NCBI GenBank assembly: GCA_016648135.1
Contig: JADDOH010002133.1
Span: 62,001-126,000, forward strand
Length of the DNA stretch: 64,000 nucleotides
From: Agrypnia vestita
Lineage: Eukaryota; Arthropoda; Insecta; Trichoptera; Phryganeidae
Direction of reading: 5' to 3'
Part shown: piece after piece, positions 22,785 through 32,936 of the stretch
Position numbering within the stretch: position 1 is the stretch's first letter
How the letters are laid out: each line of letters starts with the position of its first letter
Program-made: the position numbers and the translations under genes
The notes under the pieces: generated by a model
What the model saw: the letters and a program-made list of their open reading frames with translations, nothing else
Told to the model about the DNA's origin: nothing
Database searches by the model: none

Positions 22785-23543
22785 AAAGCCATGTATTCAC
22801 TAGGGGACAAATCGCGAAACATTCCGCTCGACATGTCGCATCAACATCTACGCTCATGTTTCGGGGACAATGACGCGGTCATTTGACGTGTACACACCGG
22901 GACTCGCATATCTTGACGCGGAAATGTCATCCGATGAGGTTATGGATGACAGCTGCGGTATCTCATTTGGCGAAAACGGGCAATTCGAAATGTTTTTTTG
23001 GGTCGCAATTTCAAATTAACGAGGTTTTACTGCAGTAAATTGAATATTATTAAAAACAAGGTCCTTTTTACAAATAATTATTGTTTTCCAGACGTCGCGG
23101 AAATATATCGCCTTATGAGGTTATGATGATAGCCGCGTATCTGTTTATGTTAATGAGTTTATCGAAAAGTAAGAGGAGAAAAAAGAGGAGAATGCGAAAT
23201 TATTAACTACAAAGAGAAAGAAGGACGGACATTCTAAGTGATCTTCGATCGATACAGCTCGATGAGTTCGAGAACGATTTCGTTTCCCCGCATTGTCATC
23301 TTGACAGATACAGCGCATGCGTATTCACTTGTAAACATACCACGTGGTACTGACGCTCCGCGGAATGTTGCAGTGAGTACGCTCGGGTACCGTGCGCATG
23401 GCAACGTTGCCACGGCACGTAGAAATGCCGCGCTATGTTGTGCGCGAGGTCGCGGAACAGTGCACGACGTTGCAACGTCACGTAAACTCTATGCCGCGCA
23501 TGCTGTTGAGGGACAATTTGTCCCCTAGTGAATACATGGCTTA
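22785..23543. mobile_element. 759-bp inverted-terminal-repeat element
   Basis: The ends AGCCATGTATTCACTAGGGG and the complement match over about 28 bp. Candidate flank duplication AGAGT at both sides. The right half (23230-23520) is unusually GC- and CpG-rich for the window, with several inverted motifs (GCGCATG, CGTGG, GTTGCAACG). No transposase seen. An internal TTAACGAGGTTTTACTGCAG resembles pogo-type ends. Confidence 0.75.
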
Positions 23544-23549
23544 AGAGTT

Positions 23550-23620
23550 AAGCAATAAGCATAGATTTTCACGAAAACGGGTGTTTTGATTGGAGAATGC
23601 AAAAATCTATGCTTTTTTCT
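23550..23620. repeat. Small foldback element, relative of the one at 47760
   Basis: AGCATAGATTTTCACGAAAAC and a complementary AAAAATCTATGCTT flank a 25-bp loop. The same stem words occur in the 145-bp element at 47760-47904. Confidence 0.55.
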
Positions 23621-24049
23621 TAACTATTTCTCATCATTTAACCTTATATAATGTTTATTATGCCATCACAATTATTATTTTTAAAGTTTTGGTCAATAAT
23701 ACTTAGGTACCTAATTAAAATGAAAATATTTAATAATACGTCGTTCCCGCGCGGGACACTTGATAAGTTACAAATTTTACGTAATTTTTATTTTTTCCTT
23801 TTAACTGGTAATTTTAAATTTATCTGCGAAGAAATATCCATGCGGTCAAACAAACAACCAATGCATATTTGAAATATTTTTCGCATTTAAATATTCATTA
23901 GTAAATATTGCAACAACACGGTAGTATTTCTGCGACACAAACAGAAGTTGGGAGGAACTTCAATAGAGAGCTTAGATAAGTCAGTCTATTGAGCCTGAGG
24001 CTATTTTTAGCAAAAAAATCATGGTTATCTCAATAATTATAATAATTTC

Positions 24050-24160
24050 GTTGTCTGTCCGTCCGTCCGTCTGCCTGTCTGTCTGTCTGTCTCCGTAACT
24101 TCGTGTAACGTCCGTAACTTTTTCATAAAAAATCTTTTTTTCCAGAACGACAAAAGGTAT
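24050..24160 (+). repeat. (GTCC/GTCT)n simple repeat and linked tail
   Basis: A GTCCGTCCGTCCGTCTGCCT run continues into (GTCT)n, then CCGTAACTTCGTGTAACGTC. The last phrase recurs at 24441 on the far side of the minisatellite, so the tandem array sits between two copies of one flank. Confidence 0.7.
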
Positions 24161-24164
24161 GGAC

Positions 24165-24430
24165 ATTTGATCCACGACGTAAAGTCCACGGACATTTGGT
24201 CCACTGACAAAAGGTCCACGACAAAAGGTCCACGGACATTGAATCCAATGACAAAAGATCCACGGACATTTGGTCTAATGACAAAAGGTCCACGGATATT
24301 TGGTCCAATGACAAAAGGTCCACGGACATTTGGTCCAATGACAAATGGTCCATGACAAAAGGTCCACATTTTTTTCTTTTTTGAGAAAGACAAAAGATCC
24401 ACGGACATTTGGTCCAACAACAAAAGGTCC
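24165..24430 (+). repeat. Minisatellite, about 30-bp unit
   Basis: Roughly eight imperfect units built from GGTCCACGGACATTTGGTCC and AATGACAAAA. All three frames stay open in places because of the repeat; these apparent peptides (LDQMSVDLLS on the minus strand) are repeat artefacts. Confidence 0.85.
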
Positions 24431-24499
24431 GTCTGTCTGTCACCGTAACTTCGTGTAACGTCCATAATTTCGTTCAAATTCACGACTAAAAATCAAAAT

Positions 24500-24590
24500 A
24501 AACGGCCGAAGATGGGGCTTGAACCCAGAGCAACCAAACCTGATTCACGGCCGCTTGACGCATGTTGCTACGGGCGCCTCTACGTGGACC
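24500..24590 (-). mobile_element. tRNA-like SINE head (family S3)
   Basis: The reverse complement shows GCATGCGTCAAGCGGCCGTG, then B-box GGTTCAAGCCCC and GGCCGTTTATTTTG. A tRNA-like module without obvious tail, different from families S1 and S2. Confidence 0.5.
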
Positions 24591-25419
24591 GCCTAAAAGA
24601 TAGTACAAATGTATACTAGTGCTTAGCAAAGACGTTAACCAATGTTCCGTAATTTTTTATGGGTTACTGCTAGTTATATATTAATGATTATTAATGACCC
24701 TCAAAGTATTGAGATGTAAAAATCTACACTGATCATTGTTGAGTTTTTTGGCAAACAAAATCTTTCTTAAATTAATAGTTCGCATCTTAGATAAGCCCTG
24801 TTCTTAATCTAATCTGAATATATTAATTTCGTTGTCTGTCTGTGCCGTAAGTACGTAATTTCCTGGAATTGACGGCAAAAAAGTAATTGGAGAAAAAAAA
24901 ACACGGCTACAATGTTGATAAAGATGGAGGGAAAACGCTTACCTACGCTTTTATTCGGAGAGTGAAGCAAATTTTTTTTAACGTACAATTTATTTTTTAC
25001 TTTTTAATACATTTATATATAGCGTATTTTTTAAATCGTTTTTTCTACTTTTTAGTTTTAATATTACCCAGGGTACAAAATTACTTCCGTAATTGATTAA
25101 TTCGTTACATCTTTTTTTGCAAGCTCATTAACTATTTTCCATTTCAAGCTTTGATTAATTAATTAGATTCATTGATTAATTAGTGAATCTGATAATTGAT
25201 TCATGTATTGTCATGTGTGAAAAATGTCAGCTCGATTAGATATTGGCAAGCGGATGATATATCAATTATAAGTTTCCATCCAGACTAACAGACAAACGTA
25301 CAAACAGACAAACAGTTGAAGCAAATATAAGCGTGGTAAAATACTTCATAAACTATTAACTTTTTTTGTCTTTCTTTAAAAAATAGAGCGAACACGGAAT
25401 ACCTACGTGTTACATCGAA

Positions 25420-25545
25420 AGTCTTACTATTTTCAAAATAAAAGCCTGTGCTATGATAATAGGACTAACTTGCTAGTGTCCTGGAATGGGGCTCGAACCA
25501 CCGACTACCAGAACGTTAGACGAGCGTCGAGCCACTCAATTGCTT
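25420..25545 (-). mobile_element. tRNA-derived SINE (family S1), reverse copy
   Basis: The reverse complement has a GACGCTCGTCTAACGTTCTG-type head, B box GGTTCGAGCCCC and tail containing TAGTCCTATTATCATAGCAC. It corresponds to the copy at 2733. Confidence 0.7.
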
Positions 25546-25639
25546 ATTTTTTTTTCTGTAAATAAAGAACATAATTTTTTTACAAAAATTTGAATAATTG
25601 TGTTTTTTTTTCAAATTTAGGGACTAACAAATTGTTGCA

Positions 25640-26133
25640 AAACGCCATATTCGCATTAATTCTTTAGTTTGCATTATTATTATTATGAGCCGAAAATGTA
25701 AAAACAACCATGCCTAATATCAATAGTTTTGTAGTTATGCAATATCAGAGTTTGCATTTTTTTTTCAATATTTCTGACTTATTTTTTACAAAACGTAATT
25801 ATAGTAACTTATATCGATTACGAAAAATTCATTTGTTTCAATAAAAGTTAAATAAAATAATAAAAATCCTGAAAAAATTCCAATTGGAATTGGTATGTTT
25901 TTAGTTTATATCATTTCATTTGACTTTTATTAAAGGGAATGAATTCGTCATATTAGATATAAGTTACTCTAATGATTGTCCAAAGTTTTGCAAAAAATAA
26001 GTCAGAAATATTGAAAAAAAAAAAAATCCTAACTTTGATGACGCACACCTCCTTAACTATTGATATTTTTTCGACTTATAATCAAAACGGTAATTCACCT
26101 GCAAAGTATTGTGGACTAGCTCTGTTACACCTG
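25640..26133. mobile_element. Foldback element F1, copy 2
   Basis: Long arms at about 25748-25870 and 25920-26040 are inverted copies (key words TTTCAATATTTCTGACTTAT and AATAAGTCAGAAATATTGAA). The right terminus reads GGACTAGCTCTGTTACACCT. The left terminus is lost or displaced. Fragments of the same element lie at 37400-37520 and 42940-43395. Confidence 0.65.
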
Positions 26134-26567
26134 TATTATATTGCATTAAATTAAATCAAAATTTCATTCGCATAATTTGTTTTACATGTCATTAAACTAT
26201 GTTCTATAATTGCCATTTTAGTATTAAATGTGTTCATTAAAAAAACATTTTTTTTGCATTTTACACATTTTTTCATTACGACAAGAAAAATACATTTGCC
26301 GTGTATTTTTTTGCCTACCGCAATAATCGCGCACGCGCTCTGCGAGCGCGGGAATGCTAGCATTCATAACAAACCACCTTGCACCAGACCAGCACTCCAG
26401 TCGCTGGAGGATCTCCGTGGAGAGAAGGTCCCTTTTTAGGCGTGGGCAAAATCTCCGGCGTGAATTGAATAACTTAAATTAATTTTAAAAAAAACGAGAA
26501 ACAAAACTGATAGTGACAAAAGATAACGAGTTGCTGGCGATAATGAGAACGAGTGATAAGAATCTGA

Positions 26568-27195
26568 GTCACACATCACTCGGTAAAGAAGTTACTAGAT
26601 TTTTTTCTGTTGACATTTGACAATTATTGAAACAACTAATTGAAGTTGAGTTAGTCAGTTCATACCACCGGTGAAACTAGTCGTAAATTGGTTCAAACAA
26701 TCCATTTATGAATGTAGTGCTTGAAAAAGTTTATCGGAAATCTCAGTGTGGTTAGCGCGACAGTTGGTGATTATTTTGTTGTAATTTTTAAATGTCAGAG
26801 TGATCAATTATAAAAGTGTCATCACTCGACGTTCAGAGTGATTGAAAAATATTAAAAAATGTAATTTATCGATTGTAAACACTGGTCTAGAACAAAATCA
26901 CACGTCACTCAGTGAAGAAGTTGCTAGATTTTTAACCATTGATGTTTGACAGTTATTGAAATAACTAATTGAAATTGAGTTCCATCAGTCAAACTAGTCA
27001 TAAATTGGTTTAAACAATTCATTTCTGAAAACAGTGCTTAAAAACGTTTGTCGTAAATCATAGTGTAGTGAGTGCAACAGTTAGCGACTATTTTGTTGCA
27101 ACTTTTAAGTGTCGGAGTGATTGTTTACAAAAGTGTCATTCGGAGTGATTGAAAAACATTAAAAAATGTCATTTGTCCACTGTAAACATTGGTCT
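26568..27195 (+). promoter_or_regulatory. Tandemly duplicated 5' region of the Methuselah-like gene
   Basis: Two copies of a block of about 320 bp, 26568-26890 and 26899-27195, lie immediately before the start codon. Both carry ATCACTC/GTCACTC at the start, GAAGTT-CTAGATTTTT, AAACTAGTC-TAAATTGGTT, GTGATTGAAAAA-ATTAAAAAATGT and TGTAAACA-TGGTCT at the end. Identity is roughly 80 percent by eye. I infer promoter plus 5' UTR because the second copy abuts the coding start; no transcript evidence is available. Confidence 0.7.
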
Positions 27196-27209
27196 TGGAT
27201 AACGTAAAG

Positions 27210-27677
27210 ATGGCGAAACACTTGCTCAACGTTTTTTTGTTAGCCGCTGTGTTGTCTTCGGGTCGCGCCGAAGATCCTTGCGGCTTCCACATGAGCGTCA
27301 ACGTGACGAGCGGATCCGTGATGCAGGACGGGTCCATCATGCACAACGGTGTGGTCTACCCCTCCGGCCTGCACTACGAGCACCGCGGTGAGGAGGGAAG
27401 CAGCCACACCAGAGGCTGCATCTGCGCCGTCAAGCCCTGCATGAGGAAGTGCTGTCCCGTCGGCCAGGCCTTCGTGGGGAGGAGCTGCGCCGAGAGCCAG
27501 GATCCGCTGGCGAATCCCTTCAGTCCTCCCGTGTTCTCCTTGGACAAGGAGCTGCCTGAGGTGGAGGCCTACGAACACTTTGGTCTGGTGTACGACAACC
27601 CGTGCGTCGACGGTGACAGATACATGCTGAACCCGTACACTGCGGAGACTCCGGACGATACGTTTTATCTGCAACCG
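27210..27677 (+). CDS. Methuselah-like GPCR, first coding exon (signal peptide and partial ectodomain)
   Basis: Methuselah-type receptors are insect adhesion-like GPCRs with a Cys-rich extracellular domain and seven transmembrane helices. The exon opens at ATG 27210 with a hydrophobic leader (MAKHLLNVFLLAAVLSSGRA) and continues EDPCGFHMSVNVTSGS, then CICAVKPCMRKCCPVGQAF and DNPCVDGDRY. The C-C--K-C-RKCC-- pattern is the family signature. It stops after FYLQP at a perfect donor, CCG|GTGAGT, phase 0, after 156 codons. GC-rich third positions contrast with the AT-rich surroundings, suggesting selection. The rest of the ectodomain and the 7TM part were not found up to 64000, so the intron is very long or the gene is truncated. 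The member of the family cannot be named. Confidence 0.85.
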
Positions 27678-27693
27678 GTGAGTTATCTCTTAA

Positions 27694-28119
27694 GGCGATC
27701 GTCTAGAGTTGAAAAAGACCCACAAAAAAATAAAATATTTTTAAAAAACAGTATTTTTTAAAACATAAATTGCGTGTAAACGTATTAACAGATTATTCTA
27801 TAATTGTAATAAATTTAAGATAATCGTTAACTTTGTAATATTATTGAATAAAAAAGACATCTCACACGCCGTTCAGTCATAAAAGGCCCACAAAGTGGAG
27901 CAATTTTCTTCATTTTTAAAACATCGAAGGTTTGGTAATTTATTAATCAATTATTTAATCTAGTTTATGACGTTTTAATAAAATATTCGTATTTAAAATA
28001 TATGTAACCTGATAAATAAATTTTAAAATGAGATATTTTCATACAAAAATGTAATAAAAAACGCAAGAGAAGATATGAGAAAAAATGGTGAAATTTGCTC
28101 ATTCTGCTAGACGATCGCC
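27694..28119. mobile_element. TTAA-flanked miniature element (piggyBac type)
   Basis: GGCGATCGTCTAG begins the element and its exact complement ends it. TTAA lies on both sides (27690-27693 and 28120-28123), the target duplication of piggyBac-type transposition. It is 426 bp, non-coding, and starts 16 bp downstream of the Methuselah-like exon's last base. Confidence 0.82.
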
Positions 28120-28499
28120 TTAAGCGTGTTGATTTTGTCTTTAGATGACATAACGTCAAAAAGTAAAGAATGTTGATTGTTTGTGTAAAAATTATCTCGC
28201 AAAAATGTTTGTGTATTTAACTGAAGATGTTAAGTTTCGGATGAATAAACACACTCGTTTGCCCCGCATTTTAACAAACGTAGTCAGAGTTGCCAATTGC
28301 CCCGAAAAAAATGGTCGGCCGCACGACGCGTGGACGCGTAATCAAGAATTTACCTTGATTACATTATTTTCTAGCAAACATAATAATTGTTTGACATAGA
28401 TCAATAAACTTGAACAATTTTTTTGTTTATTTTTATCGTGATTACTTTATTTAAATCATTTAAATACTTATATAAAAGGTTTTTTACGCGCGATCGATT

Positions 28500-29142
28500 T
28501 TTCACGTACTTGAAGATTTTGACCAAACCTGATGAAATTCAACGGTATTTTCCGGTATGTGCAAAACAGATGTACTGCTGCCACTGTGACTAAAAAATTC
28601 AACATTTTTGTGCTCTTAGAAAGAAAATTTGCGTTATGTTTTTTCACATGCTTGAAGATTTTGACCAAACGCGATGAAATTCAACGGTCTTTTCCGGTAT
28701 GTGCGAAACAGATGTACTGCTGCCACTGTGACTAAAAAATTCAACATTTTTGTGCTCTTAGAAAGAAAATTTGCGTTATGTTTTTTCACATGCTTGAAGA
28801 TTTTGACCAAACGCGATGAAATTCAACGGTATTTTCCGGTATGTGCAAAACAGATGTACTGCTGCCACTGTGACTAAAAAATTCAACATTTTTGTGCTCT
28901 TAGAAAGAAAATTTGCGTTATTTTTTTTCACATGCTTGAAGATTTTGAGCAAACGCGATGAAATTGAACTGCAATTTTCGGCATGTGCACACAGCACGAC
29001 GTTCTGCTGCCATTGTGATTAAAAAAAAATATCATTTTTCCTGGCTTTAGTTATAAAATTTGCGTTATGTGTTTTTCACATGCTTGAAGGTTTTGACCAA
29101 ACGCGATGAAATTCAACGGTAATTTTCGGTATGTGCGTACAG
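28500..29142 (+). repeat. 142-bp tandem satellite, about 4.5 units
   Basis: CTTGAAGATTTTGACC recurs at 28509, 28651, 28793, 28935 and 29083, giving periods of 142, 142, 142 and 148. The first three units are nearly identical, the fourth and fifth more diverged. Each unit contains ACGGTATTTTCCGGTATGTG and CTGCTGCCACTGTGACTAAA. The open frames inside are by-products of the repeat. Confidence 0.92.
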
Positions 29143-29224
29143 TACCGTCAAATACATATTTTTGGACATGACTGCATGGGACCAGTATTTTGCTCTGGGA
29201 CAAGCGAGTGATTATAGAAAACGA

Positions 29225-29435
29225 GGTAATTAAAACACTAAAAATCCGAAAACAATTCAATATTTCGGACACGTCTTGAAACATCCAGAGAAGCACGAGA
29301 TTTTGCAGGAGGTCATGAAACGGTGGTTTGGCCTGTCTATAACTATTCCGGGCCACAGCGTATAAAATGATCATAGCCAATATGATAAACAAAGACCGTT
29401 GAACTGATAGGGTACAAGAAGAAGAAGAAGAAAAA
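29225..29435 (+). pseudogene. RTE-type LINE 3' end
   Basis: Reads YFGHVLKHPEKHEILQEVM, a hallmark of insect RTE proteins (FGHV-RHPEK-EILQ), then degenerate sequence and a (GAA)n tail at 29418-29435. Confidence 0.7.
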
Positions 29436-29787
29436 AAATGTTCTATGCACGTAGATTGAAGTTGTAGGTACTTGTTGTGTTGGAGCATGCTTGTCCAGCT
29501 ATGTTCCAACTCAGGGTATACACACAAACTAGAATTTCCTTCAATGCAGTTAGTTCTTCATCAATGGATAAAAAATCTAAAATATATGTTATACAGTATA
29601 CACGTACCGAATCGCATTTTACTTGTATAATATAAAAAAGAGAAAATGAAACAGTAAGCACATAATTCAGTCATCACAATAACGCATTAAAAATTCGATC
29701 ACAATTGTGTTACGAAAAATTCATCAGCAAATTGAAAAATTTGATCATAATTGTGTTACGGAAAATTCATCACTAACTAACTAACCA

Positions 29788-30445
29788 TCACGCCGTTTCC
29801 CTGCAGGGGGAGGCAGAGAGGATTGAACGCCACACTCTTCTATCCTGGCACACCACCTTTGCTTCGGCCACATTCATACACCTTCTCATACACGTTCTAC
29901 GGTTGTTGCGGCTTTTAACAGGGCCATCCTCAAATACTTGTAGTACCTGATCGTGCCAGGTCTTTCGCGGACGCCCTCTATTCCTGTTGCCTTCAACATT
30001 CGCCTCATATATTTTCTTAACCATCCTTTCCTCGTTCATACGTTCCACATGACCAAACCATCTCAACACTCCTTTCTTTATTCTATCTACCATACTACAG
30101 CCAGCATTGCATTCACTTCTACTTTGTTCATTCCTCACTCTATCGACCAAAGATTTTCCACACAAGCGTCTTAGTAACCGCATTTCTACCGCATTCAGTC
30201 TACTTTCATTCCTCTTTTGCCAATTCCAGGCTTCACTTCCATACATAAGGGTTGGCACTAGAACGCCATTATGTACCGCTAGTCTTGCTTCTTTTGACAG
30301 ATTCTTATTGGCCATAATTGCATTTAGTGCACCATTAACTTTGTTTCCCGCAGTTACTCTCCTTTCGATATCATTCTCAGCCTTGCCGTCTCTACTAAAC
30401 ATACTTCCCAAATACACAAACTCGTTCATAATGGCATTTCGTTAG
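29788..30445 (-). pseudogene. RTE-type LINE ORF, C-terminal 213 codons
   Basis: An uninterrupted frame: NEFVYLGSMFSRDGKAENDI, then LMYGSEAWNW, RWFGHVERMNEERMVKKIYE and RNRGRPRKTWHDQVLQV. This is the region downstream of the reverse transcriptase domain in RTE-type elements, including YLGS, YGSE-W and GRP---W. The 5' part is missing. No stops, so probably a young truncated insertion. Confidence 0.8.
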
Positions 30446-30635
30446 TATATGCAATTTTCATAATACCATTTTCTACAACTTCATGTCGTTACTTACGTTA
30501 CCTGGTCCTTCCAAGCCCTCCGAGGAAAACTCTTCTATTTCTTACACTTTGTTAGAAAGCAATAATTTTGTGGCTTGACGTATTAAAATAATAAAAACAC
30601 TTTTCTTTGTAATAAACCATGATTTATTATTGTGC

Positions 30636-30672
30636 CAACCGGTTTCGCTTAAACTTAAGCTTCATCAGGGCA
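30636..30672 (-). ncRNA. Hammerhead-like ribozyme core of a Penelope-like 3' end
   Basis: The reverse complement reads CTGATGA, a 5-bp stem with AGTT loop (GCTTA-AGTT-TAAGC), then GAAAC followed by CGGTTGG. CTGATGA...GAAA is the conserved hammerhead core, and such minimal ribozymes are known in Penelope-like retroelements. Activity is not demonstrable here. Confidence 0.55.
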
Positions 30673-30706
30673 GCTTAATAACTGTTAACAGTTTGAAAAG
30701 TGTTTA

Positions 30707-30830
30707 TATTATTTCTTCTATTTATGATGCCATCAATATTCGCGACATATATCTTTCTTACTGTTCTTTTCTCATTCATCCGTTTAACTATGTTATAATC
30801 AGCTATACATCTTTTACTAATTTTTAATTC
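30707..30830 (-). pseudogene. RTE-type LINE scrap
   Basis: The reverse strand reads VKRMNEKRTVRKIYVANIDG, the same segment as VERMNEERMVKKIYEANVEG in the longer copy at 29788-30445. Confidence 0.6.
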
Positions 30831-31129
30831 ATCAAATTATCCTGAATGGACTTGGATAGCATATAATTTATTTTTATACAAACTGGGCCGTGATATATGG
30901 CCCTAGAGAGACATTAGAGTACAAAGATGACGAGATTATATGTACAATAAACTATTAAATATATTTTTATTATTATTCTTGTCGTGGTGTCATCTCCTAT
31001 TGGAAGTCGGCGATCATTCTGGCGATTATGACTTTTTACCGCCGTAAGGAACAACTCAGTCTAGTTACACTTATACCAGTCCCTCAATTCACGCAGCCAT
31101 ATGATGCGGCTTCTTTGTACGCTTCTCTT

Positions 31130-31400
31130 ACTACTTATTTTCCCCTGGATCTATATTTTGGTCCTTTCATAATATATTCAAGATACTCCAGCTTTCTTGT
31201 CTTAATAGTCCGCAGCACTTCTCGGTCTATTTCCATACACCGGAGGAATTCAACATTCGTCACTCTATCCACCCAGGAAACTTTCAATATGCGTCTATAG
31301 AGCCACATCTCAAAAGTCTCGACTTTGAAGATTAGTTTTTGATTTAGTGTACATGTCTCCACTCTATAAGAGAATGGCAAAAATACAAGATCGAACCGTA
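31130..31400 (-). pseudogene. RTE-type LINE fragment
   Basis: The minus-strand frame reads FEMWLYRRILKVSWVDRVTN then EFLRCME and LEYLEYIMKGPKY, matching the E-W--RR-L--SW-D-V-N motif of RTE proteins. No flanking structure left. Confidence 0.7.
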
Positions 31401-31786
31401 CGCATTTAAAAAAAATTATGATAAATAAATTATAAGTAATGTTTTTATAACAAAGAAACTAAGAATTATGTTTTAATTATAAAAGAATATTAATAATGCT
31501 TTCATGATAAAGAAATAAGACATAATGTCTTCATGAAAAAATGTTCATAACAAGATTTAGGGCCAGCTGCATACCTACAGAATGGATTGTTTCTCTAATT
31601 ATTTCTACTGTTCAAAATGATGGCTGCGTTCTTTAAATGAGTACTTTTTAAGTACCTATTACATGTATAGGTAATGTAGTAGGTATATTTCGAAAAGTAG
31701 ATGAGACACAATTTTTATATTTAAACGCAATAGTTGAAATATATCAGTATATCGGACTCTGAAATATGTCGCAAATTTATATAAAG

Positions 31787-32171
31787 TAGTGATGGTAATT
31801 TAGCACCACTAACCGTTTTTTGGGATTTTTAACTGATTGCATCGATTATTGTCTATTCAACGGGCCACCATCGGCACTATACAACAGTTATATTATAGTT
31901 ACCGATCATTGATACGATCAGATGCAAATCCCAAATAACTGTACCGAAAATTACCGGTTAAAATAAAGCTACTTATGCACATGCTTATTAGTGGCACGTG
32001 AGCAAGTGCAGTATCGACCTTCTTTAGGCCTTGCTTATTATTGCTAGTAATGAGCATGCCTCTTAGTGGCGTGCTCCAATATCAACCGCCGGTTGATTTA
32101 TGAGCATGCCACTAAGTGGCATGCCACTAATAAGCATGTGTATCTGTAGCTTAACGGTTTGACCATCACTA
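31787..32171. mobile_element. hAT-type miniature element with nested TTAA element
   Basis: Ends TAGTGATGGT and ACCATCACTA. Flanks ATATAAAG (31779-31786) and GTATAAAG (32172-32179) give an 8-bp duplication with one mismatch. A short palindromic TTAA element (31962-32150) has inserted inside. Confidence 0.75.
31962..32150. mobile_element. Palindromic GCATGC element (family M), short derivative
   Basis: Ends carry ACATGCTTATTAGTGGCA in inverted orientation, with AGCTAC nearby on both sides. TTAA flanks at 31958-31961 and 32151-32154. Internal motifs GAGCATGCC and CAACCGCCGGTTG. It lacks the MADF-like segment of the long copies. Confidence 0.65.
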
Positions 32172-32936
32172 GTATAAAGCGTAAAGAGGAGAATATCTTC
32201 AATTAAAATTGAATTATTGAGTAGTCTCTCTAATTATTTAATTTAATATGATAAATTTTCTCCTTTCTGCGCAGTTTCCTTCTTGGCACCTGGGACTTGT
32301 TTTGATTTCATTATTCTTAATATTTAACTATTCCCCAAGAAAAGGTTTTGACGTTAAGCAGATGGCACGCAGCGATAATAGTTACGGACGAAGTTCTCAT
32401 CATCTGCGTTAACGTCACAGAACCCTGGCAAGCCCGAAAGCCGCACCGGATAACCCAGCTAATAAGAATTCCTTCAGCATTAACCAGCAAAGTGTCAACA
32501 GGTGAATACGTGCCCTTTTAGTTCGTTTCAATCGTATAGAAAAACTCTATGTGACCGTAAGAAAACGTGTAGAAAACTGTAAACGTAAAAAAACTCCAAA
32601 TCTGTTTCGATAAAATATTTATTTATTTATTTATTATTCATGGAAGACCAACAGCACAACAAAGAAGCATAGAAAACATTGATATAATATAGATGGCCAA
32701 TTACGGGTCTCCACATTTAGAAATATGTTAGTAATGATAAATATGTTATGAATTAAACTTAGGCATGTTAAGAATTATATAACAAGAAAGCATAAAAAAT
32801 TTAAACAAAAGAAAAAGACACTTAATTATTCGCAGAGACACATAGGCATGTTAAAAATAATACAAAAAGAATGAACAAGAGAAAAAGAGACCTAATTATT
32901 AAGTAGAAAAAATTCAGCACTCAAAATTTTTCTTAA

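Noticed and set aside
24037..24483. 148-codon minus-strand frame rich in VDLLS-LDQMS repeats
   Set aside because: It is the translation of the 30-bp minisatellite; 30 is a multiple of three, so any open unit stays open.
24050..24500. CRISPR-like array
   Set aside because: The spacing and partial palindromes invite the comparison, but units are contiguous without unique spacers and the DNA is eukaryotic.
27240..27674. 144-codon open frame opposite the Methuselah-like exon
   Set aside because: A shadow of the GC-rich coding exon; the plus strand has a signal peptide, conserved Cys pattern and a perfect donor.
28532..29022. Overlapping open frames MKFNGIFRYVQNRCTAATV on the plus strand
   Set aside because: They repeat with the 142-bp satellite unit in every copy and lack any start context, splice site or domain; the repeat period being 142 (not a multiple of three) explains the shifting frames.
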